DNA from: Clostridia bacterium
GTDB taxonomy: Bacteria > Bacillota > Clostridia > Oscillospirales > Acutalibacteraceae
Assembly (NCBI GenBank): GCA_017407755.1
Contig: JAFQVY010000009.1
Location: 1-64,000, forward strand
DNA: 64,000 nucleotides
Direction of reading: 5' to 3'
The stretch's first letter is position 1. Each line of letters opens with the position of its first letter. Positions 1 to 8,869 of this stretch are shown piece after piece. The translations under genes and the position numbers were made by a program. Below the pieces are notes generated by a model that was not told where the DNA came from, did no database searches, and was given only the letters and a program-made list of their open reading frames with translations.

Positions 1-866
1 AAAAGCTTCATTCCTGCCCGACTTAAATCTACACTGGAACATCTTGTCAAAAAAGCCTTATTCCTATGCGCTATGGGAATGTCGTTTATAGTCATACCCT
101 CCGGCAAAACGAGCTTACCAATTTTTATACACTCTTCTACATAACTCTTATACATAAGCAAATAGTTTACAAAAACATCAGGCAAAGGTATCTGCCTGTA
201 TCCATTAGGCGTTTTTAATCTTTCCTCTGTTTCATTGGAATTGTTTCGGGTTTTCTTGTTAACCTCGCAATAATACATATCGTTATATTCCTGAGACTGA
301 TATATATCTCCAAAGTTCATCCCTGCCGCTTCGCCGTTTCGCACACCTGTAAACATCATCAACAATAGACCTATCTCTTCGCCCGAGATCTCCTCAGGCG
401 GTTTAACGAGCCTCTTGAAAATATCCAGTTCTTCTTTTCTTGTAAAAGAACGCTTGACAAAACCTAATGCATCTTCAAGTTCTTTTCTGCTGTCTTCTTT
501 ATTATCATCCCAGCAGTTTGGAATACCATGTTGTTCATAGCCAACCTGGCACACCCTTTTTATCAAATGCTCATAATGGTCGTTTGTCCCTTCTTCAGAT
601 TTATAATTGCTTTTTAGGATGTTAACAACATCCTCAAACTCTTCACGAGTATAAGCACTTAATGGTTTCCCATTCGTCAACAGAGGCAAAATTCTCGAAT
701 TATAGTACTCAGCGTAACGCTTTTGCGTCTCATCATTCCATCTTGATGAAACCCCGATGTTTTCTTCAAATTCGTCCAGAACAACCCAATAACGACGTAA
801 AACTCCTGCAAAGGTCAACTCATTTGCTGACATTGAAACGTAACTATTATCAATTATTACTTTCAT
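1..866 (-). CDS. tyrosine recombinase/integrase, 3' part cut by window edge
   Basis: Partial gene of about 288 codons that reads leftward off the edge. It starts at ATG 866-864, with AGGAGA 8 nt upstream. The N-terminal ~150 residues look like the SAM-like core-binding domain of phage-type integrases (helical, with a segment about residues typing E-E-Y-N-R-I-L-P). Around residue 174 is TGVRNGEAAGMNFGDI, which fits the box I motif carrying the first catalytic Arg. The catalytic HxxR and Tyr would lie beyond the edge. The start overlaps the end of the upstream 952-aa gene by 17 nt, so the two are probably co-translated. Role inferred: integration or excision of a mobile element. Wording and codon use are more AT-rich than the core genes to the right. 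Confidence 0.8.
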   Translation of the reverse strand, partial: MKVIIDNSYVSMSANELTFAGVLRRYWVVLDEFEENIGVSSRWNDETQKRYAEYYNSRILPLLTNGKPLSAYTREEFEDVVNILKSNYKSEEGTNDHYEHLIKRVCQVGYEQHGIPNCWDDNKEDSRKELEDALGFVKRSFTRKEELDIFKRLVKPPEEISGEEIGLLLMMFTGVRNGEAAGMNFGDIYQSQEYNDMYYCEVNKKTRNNSNETEERLKTPNGYRQIPLPDVFVNYLLMYKSYVEECIKIGKLVLPEGMTINDIPIAHRNKAFLTRCSSVDLSRAGMKL

Positions 867-3708
867 CTTTGCTGTCTCCTTTTATTATTTTTTCAAGCTT
901 GCATAACTCCTCGTAAAGTATACAAGCAACATCTTCGTTATCGTAACCAATATAGTGTCTGTCTGCTGTGTCATTTGGCTTAAGGCCCAAAATAACAGCT
1001 CTTTCGTTGTCATTCAAGTTCGTATAATTTGTTAGATGTTTTATAAAGGTTTCTCTCAGAACATCACCTCTATATGATTTCAACACTAACTCTCTACCAG
1101 AAGTTTTTATCAGCTTATTATTATTTTCCCAAAAATCTAAAACCGATTCACATAACTCCTTTATATCCTTTCTCTTACAATGCTCGTAAGGAGATGATTT
1201 CTTATTTAATGTCGGGACAATAGGCATAAGATGGATTTCTTCTTCGTCATATTTTTCGCTCAACTCATTCTTTCTTTTTATTAGCTCCTCCGAAAGCAAT
1301 GGTACACAAGGAATGCAGACAGGTACCTTTGACACTACTCCATTAACTATATTTTTGTTATACGTATCAGACGGAAACAACATATAAAAACCATATTCTT
1401 GAGAACACAAAAAATCTTTCCAGGTTAATTCACAAATCTGACTATGACTTAGCCCCGTAAACATTTTTATCATAACCGCCAAATATTCATATTTTGAAGA
1501 CCTCAACTTTTTAGAAACATCTTTATATACTTGTCGGATTTCTGATTTCATTAAAGAGTGCTTCACTAAGGCATACCTTGCTCTATCAACTACATCATAT
1601 CGACTACGATTTTCATATTCAGAACTCGGGTTGAAAGATTCAAAAATATTATTTTCACAGATATTATTGTTCACTGCTACTTCGAAAATCTCACTTAGCA
1701 GGTTTATATATTTATCTAATGTCAACTCATCAAATCCGAAGTGTTGCTCATAATATGCTTTTTCGAACTCATCAACAGAAGCTTTGACAATAGGTAATTC
1801 TCCGATTTTACTATCTACTATCGTCTTAACAAAATCGAAATCGTTATCGTCATTCTCTTTCCATATGTACCAATCAAAATACAGATAGAAAAAGGATTTT
1901 AAAGAAATATTCTCATAGTCTATATGTTCTAATGTGTTTTCTTTTAAGTAATCACGTAGCAGTTTGTCGCCGTTCATACCGTAAAAAAATTCATTTTCTA
2001 TAACATCATAAATATTCTCTAAAGAAACACCTCTGAATTTCATTTCCGTACCCGGAATAATGACGCTTTTTCTGTTTTCTGTTGGCATTTTGAAATATAC
2101 TCTTAGTCGAATCTTATTGTCTTCACTTTTACCATTGTGAATTGTATAGAAAGCTGAAATGCCTTCCGAAAAAGTGTATTCTTTTGCCATTTCTCTTTTT
2201 TGTCCGCTTTTGTTTATGTACTTTATACCTCTGAATATTTCTCTTATCGAAGAACCCGATTCTATCAATTCTTTCTTGCTTGTGAAAGCTTCCTGACAAT
2301 CCCTTGATATATACTGCTCATTAGAAGATATAAGGTTGTATTTATTTAGAATTATCGCATTTTCATAGTATGTCTCACCACCAATATTTTCTTGCACAGA
2401 CCAACGAACAAAAACCTTCTTTTTTCTTCCTTCAGACGAAGACAATCCTAAGGGCAATATGTCTATTGACTGTATATTTACATCGTTAGAGTAGATGAGT
2501 TGAGATATCGCACCAGTGGTATTTTCAAACTCATTGGACTCATGTAAAGAAAATATTTGCATAGAGGTTTTGCAACGTTTCAATAAAGTATCAGACATTT
2601 CTTTTTGGAGTTTTTCTTCAGTATGAGTTGCAAACATAAGAATGCTATCAACTCTTATCTCTAATTTAAGGAACTCTTCAAAGGTATAAAACTTTATTGA
2701 CCCTGTACCATTAAAATTCATACATTCACAATATCTACGATACAACTTGCATTTATACTGAGAAGGCAACACAACTACAAAGTCAATATCCCTGAAACTT
2801 GTGTCGAAAATCATTTTTCTTATAAAAAAATCTGAAGGACTAATAATGGCTACAGTAGGTTTATCTCCAGCAAAAATGCGAGACATAAAACGCGGATATA
2901 TGTAGCAATTATCAAGCAGTATATCGTTTTTATCTTCTGCATATGACGCAGCACACATCAGTTCTATTTCATTGTATCTGAGTTTTAAAAGTTTTTTTGC
3001 ACAAGATAACACTATCTTATAAGATACTCCTGTGTTATCTACAAAACGTTTCAGCTTTGAGGAATTATCAATAATAGCCATCAGTTCCGTAATCCGCTCT
3101 TTAGGAATACCATTCTCAACACAAACCGATATTGCTTTAGTCGCACTTCTCATTTGCTGATACTCTTCAATATCCAGCTTAGTCATACACACAGCTTTAT
3201 ATAAATCAACAACATCTTTTATGCCAGTTTTCAGCTTATTCATGTTTTGTAAATCGAATTGCTTCCTAACGTCCCTATCAAGCTCAATGATCGTTGAGTA
3301 GTATTTTTGTGAAACGATTTTATGTACTTGATTCATCATAAGGATCACATATCCTGTATTGAGAACACTAAGTTTCAACCTTCTTTTCATTTCTACCAAC
3401 TGCAACGGACTGCAAACTAATTGTGAAACACCGACTTTGAAAAATTCTATTAGCCCGATGTTTGAAAACTCTGAACACAGATTCGCCAACTTCTTCCAGT
3501 TGCAATCTCGTTTGACATGCAAAAAAATCTCTGCTTCACAGTTCGAGCAACTATTCCTCACTTTAACATAAGCATTCTTGATATCTTCATTATCAAAATG
3601 CTGATCAGCGATAGAGACACACGTACAATAAGCTCTCAGGAAAACACCCTCATCACAACTGCAATTGAAAACCTCCTCTACACTTTTCTTGATTTTCACC
3701 TTTTCCAT
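850..3708 (-). CDS. 952-aa protein with degenerate tyrosine-recombinase C-terminal domain
   Basis: I do not recognise the full-length family. The N terminus has paired cysteines (C16xC18, C28xC30, C54xxC57), suggesting metal binding. The middle (about 280-400) has alternating hydrophobic strands that look Rossmann-like but show no motif I can name. The last ~250 residues resemble a tyrosine recombinase: TGLSHSQICELTW near residue 750 matches box I but has Ser where the catalytic Arg belongs, DVLRETFIKHL near 884 matches the second-Arg box (Asp for His), and TADRHYIGY near 917 carries the likely Tyr. Loss of the first Arg suggests an inactive or accessory subunit. Start ATG 3708 follows AAAGGA. 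The stop lies inside the next recombinase gene, so the pair likely acts together, in a layout reminiscent of Tn554 or recombinase-trio elements but with a much larger protein. Confidence 0.7.
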   Translation of the reverse strand: MEKVKIKKSVEEVFNCSCDEGVFLRAYCTCVSIADQHFDNEDIKNAYVKVRNSCSNCEAEIFLHVKRDCNWKKLANLCSEFSNIGLIEFFKVGVSQLVCSPLQLVEMKRRLKLSVLNTGYVILMMNQVHKIVSQKYYSTIIELDRDVRKQFDLQNMNKLKTGIKDVVDLYKAVCMTKLDIEEYQQMRSATKAISVCVENGIPKERITELMAIIDNSSKLKRFVDNTGVSYKIVLSCAKKLLKLRYNEIELMCAASYAEDKNDILLDNCYIYPRFMSRIFAGDKPTVAIISPSDFFIRKMIFDTSFRDIDFVVVLPSQYKCKLYRRYCECMNFNGTGSIKFYTFEEFLKLEIRVDSILMFATHTEEKLQKEMSDTLLKRCKTSMQIFSLHESNEFENTTGAISQLIYSNDVNIQSIDILPLGLSSSEGRKKKVFVRWSVQENIGGETYYENAIILNKYNLISSNEQYISRDCQEAFTSKKELIESGSSIREIFRGIKYINKSGQKREMAKEYTFSEGISAFYTIHNGKSEDNKIRLRVYFKMPTENRKSVIIPGTEMKFRGVSLENIYDVIENEFFYGMNGDKLLRDYLKENTLEHIDYENISLKSFFYLYFDWYIWKENDDNDFDFVKTIVDSKIGELPIVKASVDEFEKAYYEQHFGFDELTLDKYINLLSEIFEVAVNNNICENNIFESFNPSSEYENRSRYDVVDRARYALVKHSLMKSEIRQVYKDVSKKLRSSKYEYLAVMIKMFTGLSHSQICELTWKDFLCSQEYGFYMLFPSDTYNKNIVNGVVSKVPVCIPCVPLLSEELIKRKNELSEKYDEEEIHLMPIVPTLNKKSSPYEHCKRKDIKELCESVLDFWENNNKLIKTSGRELVLKSYRGDVLRETFIKHLTNYTNLNDNERAVILGLKPNDTADRHYIGYDNEDVACILYEELCKLEKIIKGDSKDESNN

Positions 3709-3929
3709 AATTTTCTATCCTTTCACGAATTTAAATTCCAAACAGAGTAAAACTATTCTATATAATTATGGGTATAAATTTTGTTCTCCAACAAAAATAT
3801 AAAATTCGTTTTGTCTCTAAATATATTATGATAAATAATTCAAAAAACATTTTTCTCATATAAGGATTACTCTTTCGGATTAAGAATGGTACTATATCAT
3901 TATGGGTTGTTTTAAAATAAAATAAAAAT

Positions 3930-3966
3930 ACAGATAAAAATAACGACAAAGGTAACCTCTGTCGTT
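3930..3966 (-). terminator. hairpin terminator, near-palindromic 25-mer
   Basis: 3942-3966 is a near-perfect inverted repeat (AACGACA arms, AGGTAACCT core). Its three mismatches become one centre base plus two G-U pairs when read as minus-strand RNA, and a T-rich run follows on that strand. That favours a leftward terminator, although a protein-binding palindrome upstream of the recombinase genes is also possible. Confidence 0.5.
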
Positions 3967-4116
3967 GCTAAAAATATATATTGTCTCATCTGCGCAGCTC
4001 ACAAGCAAATACTCTAAAATTAACGATTGGTCACTACACAGAATTTTTACCGACCAAAACGCAGAAAATAATGACCATTTTCATACTTTACTCATCACCC
4101 CGTACACTTTTTCGGG
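3967..4116. other. intergenic DNA without recognised gene
   Basis: AT-rich spacer between the recombinase genes and the tRNA. I see no convincing ORF. An attachment site could lie here or in the tRNA 3' end, but the other copy would be outside the window. Confidence 0.4.
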
Positions 4117-4157
4117 CAAAAAAATAAGCCTGCTTTGAAAAATCAAAACAGGCTTAT
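4117..4157 (-). terminator. hairpin terminator
   Basis: ATAAGCCTG (4124-4132) pairs with CAGGCTTAT (4149-4157), with an inner TTTGA/TCAAA stem. On the minus strand it is followed by seven Ts. It is the second terminator downstream of tRNA-Pro. Confidence 0.65.
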
Positions 4158-4221
4158 AAAATATTCAGTTACTCCCAAAATGCACCACATCCATATAAAA
4201 GCAGTAATTTCGGAGTCTTTA

Positions 4222-4263
4222 TGGAAAACAAAAAGCAGAAACACAAATGTGTTCCTGCTTTTT
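4222..4263 (-). terminator. tRNA-Pro terminator
   Basis: A 16-bp stem (4230-4245 with 4248-4263, one G-U pair in minus-strand RNA) lies directly after the tRNA 3' end and is followed by a T-rich tract on the minus strand. Confidence 0.75.
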
Positions 4264-4264
4264 A

Positions 4265-4341
4265 TGGTCCGAGTGACAGGAGTCGAACCTGCGGCCTCTT
4301 GAACCCCATTCAAGCGCGCTACCAAACTGCGCTACACCCGG
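4265..4341 (-). tRNA. tRNA-Pro (GGG anticodon)
   Basis: A full cloverleaf can be folded on the minus strand: 7-bp acceptor stem CCGGGTG/CACTCGG, D-loop AGTTTGGTA, anticodon stem CTTGA/TCAAG with loop ATGGGGT giving anticodon GGG (reads CCC/CCU, proline), T-loop TTCGACT, discriminator A, and an encoded CCA (4265-4267). Its 3' end faces the recombinase genes. That orientation is typical of an element that uses the tRNA 3' end as its attachment site. Confidence 0.93.
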
Positions 4342-4407
4342 ATTGGACAACGGAAGTTATTATATCACTAAATTTGTGAAAATGCAAGTGTTTTTTTAAA
4401 AAATTTA

Positions 4408-6159
4408 TTATTTCTTTTGAGGCACTGCCGGTGTCACATAAACCGTCTTTTGGTCGGTATAGATTACCTTGCCGGGTTTTGCGCCCTGGGGCTTATTCAC
4501 ACGCCTTACAAGTGTATAGTCCACAGGCACCTGCGAGGAGTCTTTGGCTTTGCTGAAATATGCGGCAATCTCTGCGGCTTTTAAAATTGTGCTTTCAGGC
4601 ACCTCTCTGCCTTCGGTGATTATAACCGTATGGCTGCCGGGGATATCTTTCGTATGAAGCCAAAGGTCATTTTTTTGGGCGGTTTTAAGAGTAAGCAAAT
4701 CGTTTTGCTTATTATTTCTGCCTACCAGAACTTTAAAGCCGTCGGCATCAAACTCTCTGAAATCCGGCTTTATTTTCTGAGGCTTTTTATTGTTTTTTTC
4801 GCTTTTATTCTGTCTCAAATACCCCTCTGCAATAAGCTCCTGCCTTATCTGACTGAGGTCGTGCTCGCTTTCTGCACGGTTAATTTCATCGGCAACTGTT
4901 TCTAAATAACTAAGCTCTTCTGCTGAATTCTCAATTTGAACTCTTAGCATTTTATCGGCAGTTTTTGCCTTTGCATAATCCTTATAATACTTCTGAGCGT
5001 TTTGCTGGGGAGTTTTAGCAACGTCAAGAGTAATACGAATGGTGCTTGCATTTTCGTCGTAAAAATTAATCAAATCTGCAAAGGGAGCACCTTTTTGAAT
5101 GAGGTGCATATTCGCACTTATAAGGTCAGCCTTCTGGCGAAGGATTTCTCTGTCCTGACATTTCTCAAGCTCAATTTTTTGCAACGAAATTTTCCTTGAA
5201 AGACGCTCGATATTATTGCTTACAAGCTTACTCAGTGCATGAGATTTTACCCTCATTCGCTCTAAGCTTTCCCTTGTGTGATAAAAGGCATCAAGTGCTT
5301 TGCAAAAGCTTTCATATTCAAATTTTTCTACGGTGTCGCCATATTGATTTACAGGCATAAATGAAAAGTCAAAAAGCTTTCCCTGTGTGTTTTTTAGAGT
5401 AACGGCGTAAGTCTTGGGATTTTTTGCTTCTTCTCTAAGGATTTCAAGCTGCTTTAAAAGGCTTTGCCACTCTTCGTTATTCATTAAATTTTTGTCGGTG
5501 TCGGGGGTTCCTGTTGAAGCATAAGAAAGCTCACGGCAAATTATCGGAGAAACGCCTGTAAGAGTATTTAAAATTGCCTTGTCAAGACCGCTATAGGGAC
5601 AAAGCTTTATAGCTTTTAGAATTTCCTCTGTGTCCGTATTTTCAATGCTGAGCTTTTCTTGAGAAGGGGGCATTTCGTAAATAAGGGAAGGCAAAACAAG
5701 ACGCTTCGAAGAAAGCGTCACATCAACTCTTTTTAAGGCATCTATTATTATACCTTCACCGTCAATAAGCACAATATTGCTATGCTTGCCCATAATCTCA
5801 ACAGCCAGCGTAAGCTTTACCTTGTCGCCTAATTCGTTGACACAGTCAAAGTCAAAAAACAGCATACGCTCCAAATCAGGTTGGCGGATTGAAATAAGTT
5901 TTGAGCTTGTGAGACGCTTTCGAAGAAGCATACAAAACATAGGCGGCTTGTCGGGGTTTTCCACGCTATATTCCGTTATACCTACTCTGGGGGAATCTGC
6001 ACGGGTAGAAAGAAGAAGACGGCGGTTTCCCCCAAAGGTTCTTAAATTTATAATAAGCTCGTCGCGGTTAGGCTCAAACACCTGACTTACCCTTGCATCT
6101 ATGAGAGCTGATTCAAGCTCTGTTTTTATGTGTCTTAAAAATATGCCGTCAAGTGCCAT
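4408..6159 (-). CDS. rqcH: RqcH/Rqc2-type NFACT protein (ribosome-associated quality control)
   Basis: 583 aa, usual length for the family. The N-terminal NFACT-N domain begins MALDGIFLRHIKTEL and contains the conserved LLLSTRADSPRVGIT stretch. A coiled-coil region (about 290-430) follows, then a C-terminal NFACT-R/DUF814 domain with NDLWLHTKDIPGSH (about 500-560). Homologues bind 50S subunits carrying stalled peptidyl-tRNA and add C-terminal Ala tails that mark the chain for degradation. Older annotations call them fibronectin-binding proteins (FbpA). Start ATG 6159 has GAGG upstream. It lies 86 nt downstream of rlmH and may share its transcript. Confidence 0.93.
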   Translation of the reverse strand: MALDGIFLRHIKTELESALIDARVSQVFEPNRDELIINLRTFGGNRRLLLSTRADSPRVGITEYSVENPDKPPMFCMLLRKRLTSSKLISIRQPDLERMLFFDFDCVNELGDKVKLTLAVEIMGKHSNIVLIDGEGIIIDALKRVDVTLSSKRLVLPSLIYEMPPSQEKLSIENTDTEEILKAIKLCPYSGLDKAILNTLTGVSPIICRELSYASTGTPDTDKNLMNNEEWQSLLKQLEILREEAKNPKTYAVTLKNTQGKLFDFSFMPVNQYGDTVEKFEYESFCKALDAFYHTRESLERMRVKSHALSKLVSNNIERLSRKISLQKIELEKCQDREILRQKADLISANMHLIQKGAPFADLINFYDENASTIRITLDVAKTPQQNAQKYYKDYAKAKTADKMLRVQIENSAEELSYLETVADEINRAESEHDLSQIRQELIAEGYLRQNKSEKNNKKPQKIKPDFREFDADGFKVLVGRNNKQNDLLTLKTAQKNDLWLHTKDIPGSHTVIITEGREVPESTILKAAEIAAYFSKAKDSSQVPVDYTLVRRVNKPQGAKPGKVIYTDQKTVYVTPAVPQKK

Positions 6160-6245
6160 TTCTTAACCGCCTCACTATATTGTTTCTAAATCCAGCCTAT
6201 CCAAATGCAGAATTGCCCTCAAGGGGCTACCTTGCGGCTAACCTG

Positions 6246-6728
6246 CTATTTGTGATATTTTCCGCCTGCGCTTATCTGAAAAGCACGGTAAACCTGCTCT
6301 AAAAGCATAACCCTGAAAAGCTGATGTGGAAAGGTCATGGGACTTACCGAAAGCCTTAAATCAGCTCTTTTTTTAACTTCGTCAGAAAGTCCGAAGGAGC
6401 TTCCGATAATAATATCTACCCTGCTTTTGCCCTCAACGCTGACTTTATCAAAAAGCTTTGAAAACTCCTCGCTGGAGTACATTTTGCCCTCAATACACAT
6501 CGCAATAACAAAGGCGTCCTTAGAAACCTTTGCAAGGATTTTTTCGCTTTCGCTTTTAAGTGCATTGGCAATTTCCGTGTCGCTTGCTTTTTCCGAAAGC
6601 TTGGTTTCGTCAAGCTCTATAATATTTAATTTGCAAAAAGCAGAAAGCCTTTTTGAATACTCCTTTACTGCTTCTGAAAGGAATTTTTCCTTAAGCTTTC
6701 CCACTGTGATTATATTTACACTTAGCAT
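6246..6728 (-). CDS. rlmH: 23S rRNA pseudouridine-1915 N3-methyltransferase RlmH
   Basis: 160 aa, the standard size for this small SPOUT methyltransferase. N terminus MLSVNIITVGKLKEKFL, the glycine-rich SAM-binding IIIGSSFGLSDEV and the C-terminal knot segment MTFPHQLFRVMLLEQVYRAF with a terminal YHK are all present. It methylates pseudouridine 1915 in helix 69 of 23S rRNA. It starts 7 nt after the walJ stop, with GAGG overlapping that stop, so the two are translationally linked. walJ and rlmH are also near-neighbours in Bacillus. Confidence 0.97.
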   Translation of the reverse strand: MLSVNIITVGKLKEKFLSEAVKEYSKRLSAFCKLNIIELDETKLSEKASDTEIANALKSESEKILAKVSKDAFVIAMCIEGKMYSSEEFSKLFDKVSVEGKSRVDIIIGSSFGLSDEVKKRADLRLSVSPMTFPHQLFRVMLLEQVYRAFQISAGGKYHK

Positions 6729-6735
6729 AACTACC

Positions 6736-7524
6736 TCAGAATAAAATTGCTTTTCCGTTGGTCTCGCTTGGTGCTACCTCAAGGGTAAAATCCAAGCCTT
6801 GTGCCATACCCTCTTTTGTAAGTGCATCAAGAGATGTGTTGTAGGCAAGGAGGGGTGTGTTGTTTTCCTTGCTTAAATGTCCCAGTACAATACGGTTAAC
6901 TCCGCTTTTTACAAGCAGGGGTAATTCCTCGGCGCAAGCTTTGTTAGAAAGATGGCCTTTATCGGAAAGAATACGCTTTTTAAGAGCATAAGGATACGGG
7001 CCGCATCTTAACATATCAATATCGTGATTAGACTCAATTACCGCAAGGCTTGATTTTTTGATTGCCTCACGGACAGAAGGCAGCATTATGCCCATATCCG
7101 TTGCAATTGTGGCACGGCTTCCGTCAGCAGTTGTAACGGAATAAGCACAGCTTTCGGCACTGTCGTGAGGCGTGTTGTGCCGCTCAATAAGCATATCGCC
7201 TACCGAAAGCTTTGTCTCAATAACATCTGCCGTAAAACGTGAGCTTAATTTGTCGGTTCGCTCTAATTCATTAAGAGTACCTAAGCTTGCATATACCGTA
7301 AAACCGTAGCGGCTTGCAAGCACCTTTAAGCCCTGACAATGGTCAGAGTGCTCGTGGGTAATAAACACCGCACGAACTGTCCTTAAGTCAAGATTATTGC
7401 TTTGCATTGCCATTTCAATCTGCTTACAGCTTCTGCCTGCATCAATTAAAACTCCTTGACCTGATGAGCCTATGTAATAGCTATTGCCACTGCTTGAGCT
7501 GAATAGTGTAACGAATTTTGCCAC
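6736..7524 (-). CDS. walJ: MBL-fold hydrolase, WalJ/YycJ type
   Basis: 262 aa. The metallo-beta-lactamase metal motif THEHSDHCQGLK is clear, preceded by the family N terminus AKFVTLFSSSSGNSYYIG. Downstream metal-binding positions include TDMG and the GHLSKENN segment. The start is taken as GTG 7524-7522, with AGAGAGG 8 nt upstream. An upstream in-frame start at 7632 would run through the murA terminator and into murA, so it is rejected. The family is linked to cell-wall and DNA-processing homeostasis in Firmicutes, and the substrate is not visible from sequence. First gene of walJ-rlmH-(rqcH). Confidence 0.88.
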   Translation of the reverse strand: MAKFVTLFSSSSGNSYYIGSSGQGVLIDAGRSCKQIEMAMQSNNLDLRTVRAVFITHEHSDHCQGLKVLASRYGFTVYASLGTLNELERTDKLSSRFTADVIETKLSVGDMLIERHNTPHDSAESCAYSVTTADGSRATIATDMGIMLPSVREAIKKSSLAVIESNHDIDMLRCGPYPYALKKRILSDKGHLSNKACAEELPLLVKSGVNRIVLGHLSKENNTPLLAYNTSLDALTKEGMAQGLDFTLEVAPSETNGKAILF

Positions 7525-7544
7525 TTTTAAAACCTCTCTGAATA

Positions 7545-7570
7545 CAAAAAAGGGGTACAAACGTACCCCG
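7545..7570 (-). terminator. terminator after murA
   Basis: GGGGTAC/GTACCCC hairpin (7552-7569) followed by six Ts on the minus strand. It separates murA from walJ-rlmH. Confidence 0.8.
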
Positions 7571-7576
7571 GATAAT

Positions 7577-8869
7577 TTATGCTGTTGTTGCAACTTCCTC
7601 GTCGGGAACATACTGCTTTCTGATATCGGCACCTAATGCTTTAAACTTGTCAATTACCTCTTCATAGCCACGCTCGATATAGTTGATTGAGCCGATTTCG
7701 GTTTCGCCCGAAGCTACAAGTCCTGCAATAATAAGTGCGGCACCTGCTCTCAGGTCAGTAGCTTTAACGGGAGCACCGTGAAGCTCCTTAACCCCTTCAA
7801 CAACTGCGACCCTGCCCTCTACAGAAATTTTGGCACCCATAAGCAAAAGCTCACGAACATACTGGAACCTGTTGTCCCATACATTTTCGGTAACTATGCT
7901 TGTGCCTTCTAAAGTCGAAAGCATTGCCACAAACTGAGGCTGACAGTCGGTAGGAAAGCCGGGATGAGGCATTGTTTTGATGTTACAACCCTTTAAAGGA
8001 GCCTTTGAAGCGTCAATACGAACTGCCTCGTCATACTCCTCAATCTCAACACCGATATCTGCAAGCTTTGCCGTAATAGAGTCAAGGTGCTTGGGGGTAA
8101 CGTTTTTAACAAGCAAACTTCCGCGTGTGGCAACTGCCGCCGCCATATATGTGCCTGCTTCTATCTGGTCGGGGATAATTGAATAGGTAATACCGTGAAG
8201 GTAATCAACGCCCCTGATTTTAATTACATCTGTACCTGCACCGCGGATATTGGCACCCATAGAGTTAAGAAAGTTTGCAAGGTCAACAATATGAGGCTCC
8301 TTAGCCGCATTTTCAATAATGGTCTGACCCTCTGCCTTAACTGCGGCAAGCATAATATTCATAGTTGAACCAACGGAAACCGTGTCAAAGTAAACATTGC
8401 CGCCGTGAAGCCTGGTGTCACTCTTTGCCTCAACAATACCGCCGTTTACAAGCTCACAATTGGCACCCAGTGCCGCAAAGCCTTTAAGGTGCTGGTCAAT
8501 GGGTCTGACGCCGAAATTACAACCGCCCGGCAAAGCTACCTTGGCGTTGTGAAATCTTCCTAAAAGAGCACCGATAAGATAGTAAGAAGCACGCATACCT
8601 CTTACAGAATCATCAGTTGCACAGTAGGTGTTTATAGGGCGGGAGTCAATCTCAAGGGTATGCTTATTAACCCTTTTTACAATTGCACCCAAGCCTCTGA
8701 GAATATTGCCGATAAGAGTAACATCGCTGATGTTAGGTATATTTTCAATGCGGCAAGGCTCATCACAAAGTATTGCTGCAGGAATAACTGCAACAGCCGC
8801 GTTCTTAGCGCCGCTGATTGTAACTTCACCATGTAAGGGATTGCCGCCGTTAATTATATATTTATCCAA
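7577..8869 (-). CDS. murA: UDP-N-acetylglucosamine 1-carboxyvinyltransferase MurA
   Basis: 430 aa. First committed enzyme of peptidoglycan synthesis, moving enolpyruvate from PEP to UDP-GlcNAc in the cytoplasm. The N terminus reads DKYIINGGNPLHGEVTISGAKNA, with the catalytic Lys-Asn pair, and LPGGCNFGVRPIDQH holds the active-site Cys (the fosfomycin target). The start is taken as TTG 8869-8867, which has GGAG 8 nt upstream and matches the usual family N terminus. The ATG at 8890 has no Shine-Dalgarno sequence. A strong terminator follows the gene, so it looks like its own unit. Confidence 0.95.
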   Translation of the reverse strand: MDKYIINGGNPLHGEVTISGAKNAAVAVIPAAILCDEPCRIENIPNISDVTLIGNILRGLGAIVKRVNKHTLEIDSRPINTYCATDDSVRGMRASYYLIGALLGRFHNAKVALPGGCNFGVRPIDQHLKGFAALGANCELVNGGIVEAKSDTRLHGGNVYFDTVSVGSTMNIMLAAVKAEGQTIIENAAKEPHIVDLANFLNSMGANIRGAGTDVIKIRGVDYLHGITYSIIPDQIEAGTYMAAAVATRGSLLVKNVTPKHLDSITAKLADIGVEIEEYDEAVRIDASKAPLKGCNIKTMPHPGFPTDCQPQFVAMLSTLEGTSIVTENVWDNRFQYVRELLLMGAKISVEGRVAVVEGVKELHGAPVKATDLRAGAALIIAGLVASGETEIGSINYIERGYEEVIDKFKALGADIRKQYVPDEEVATTA

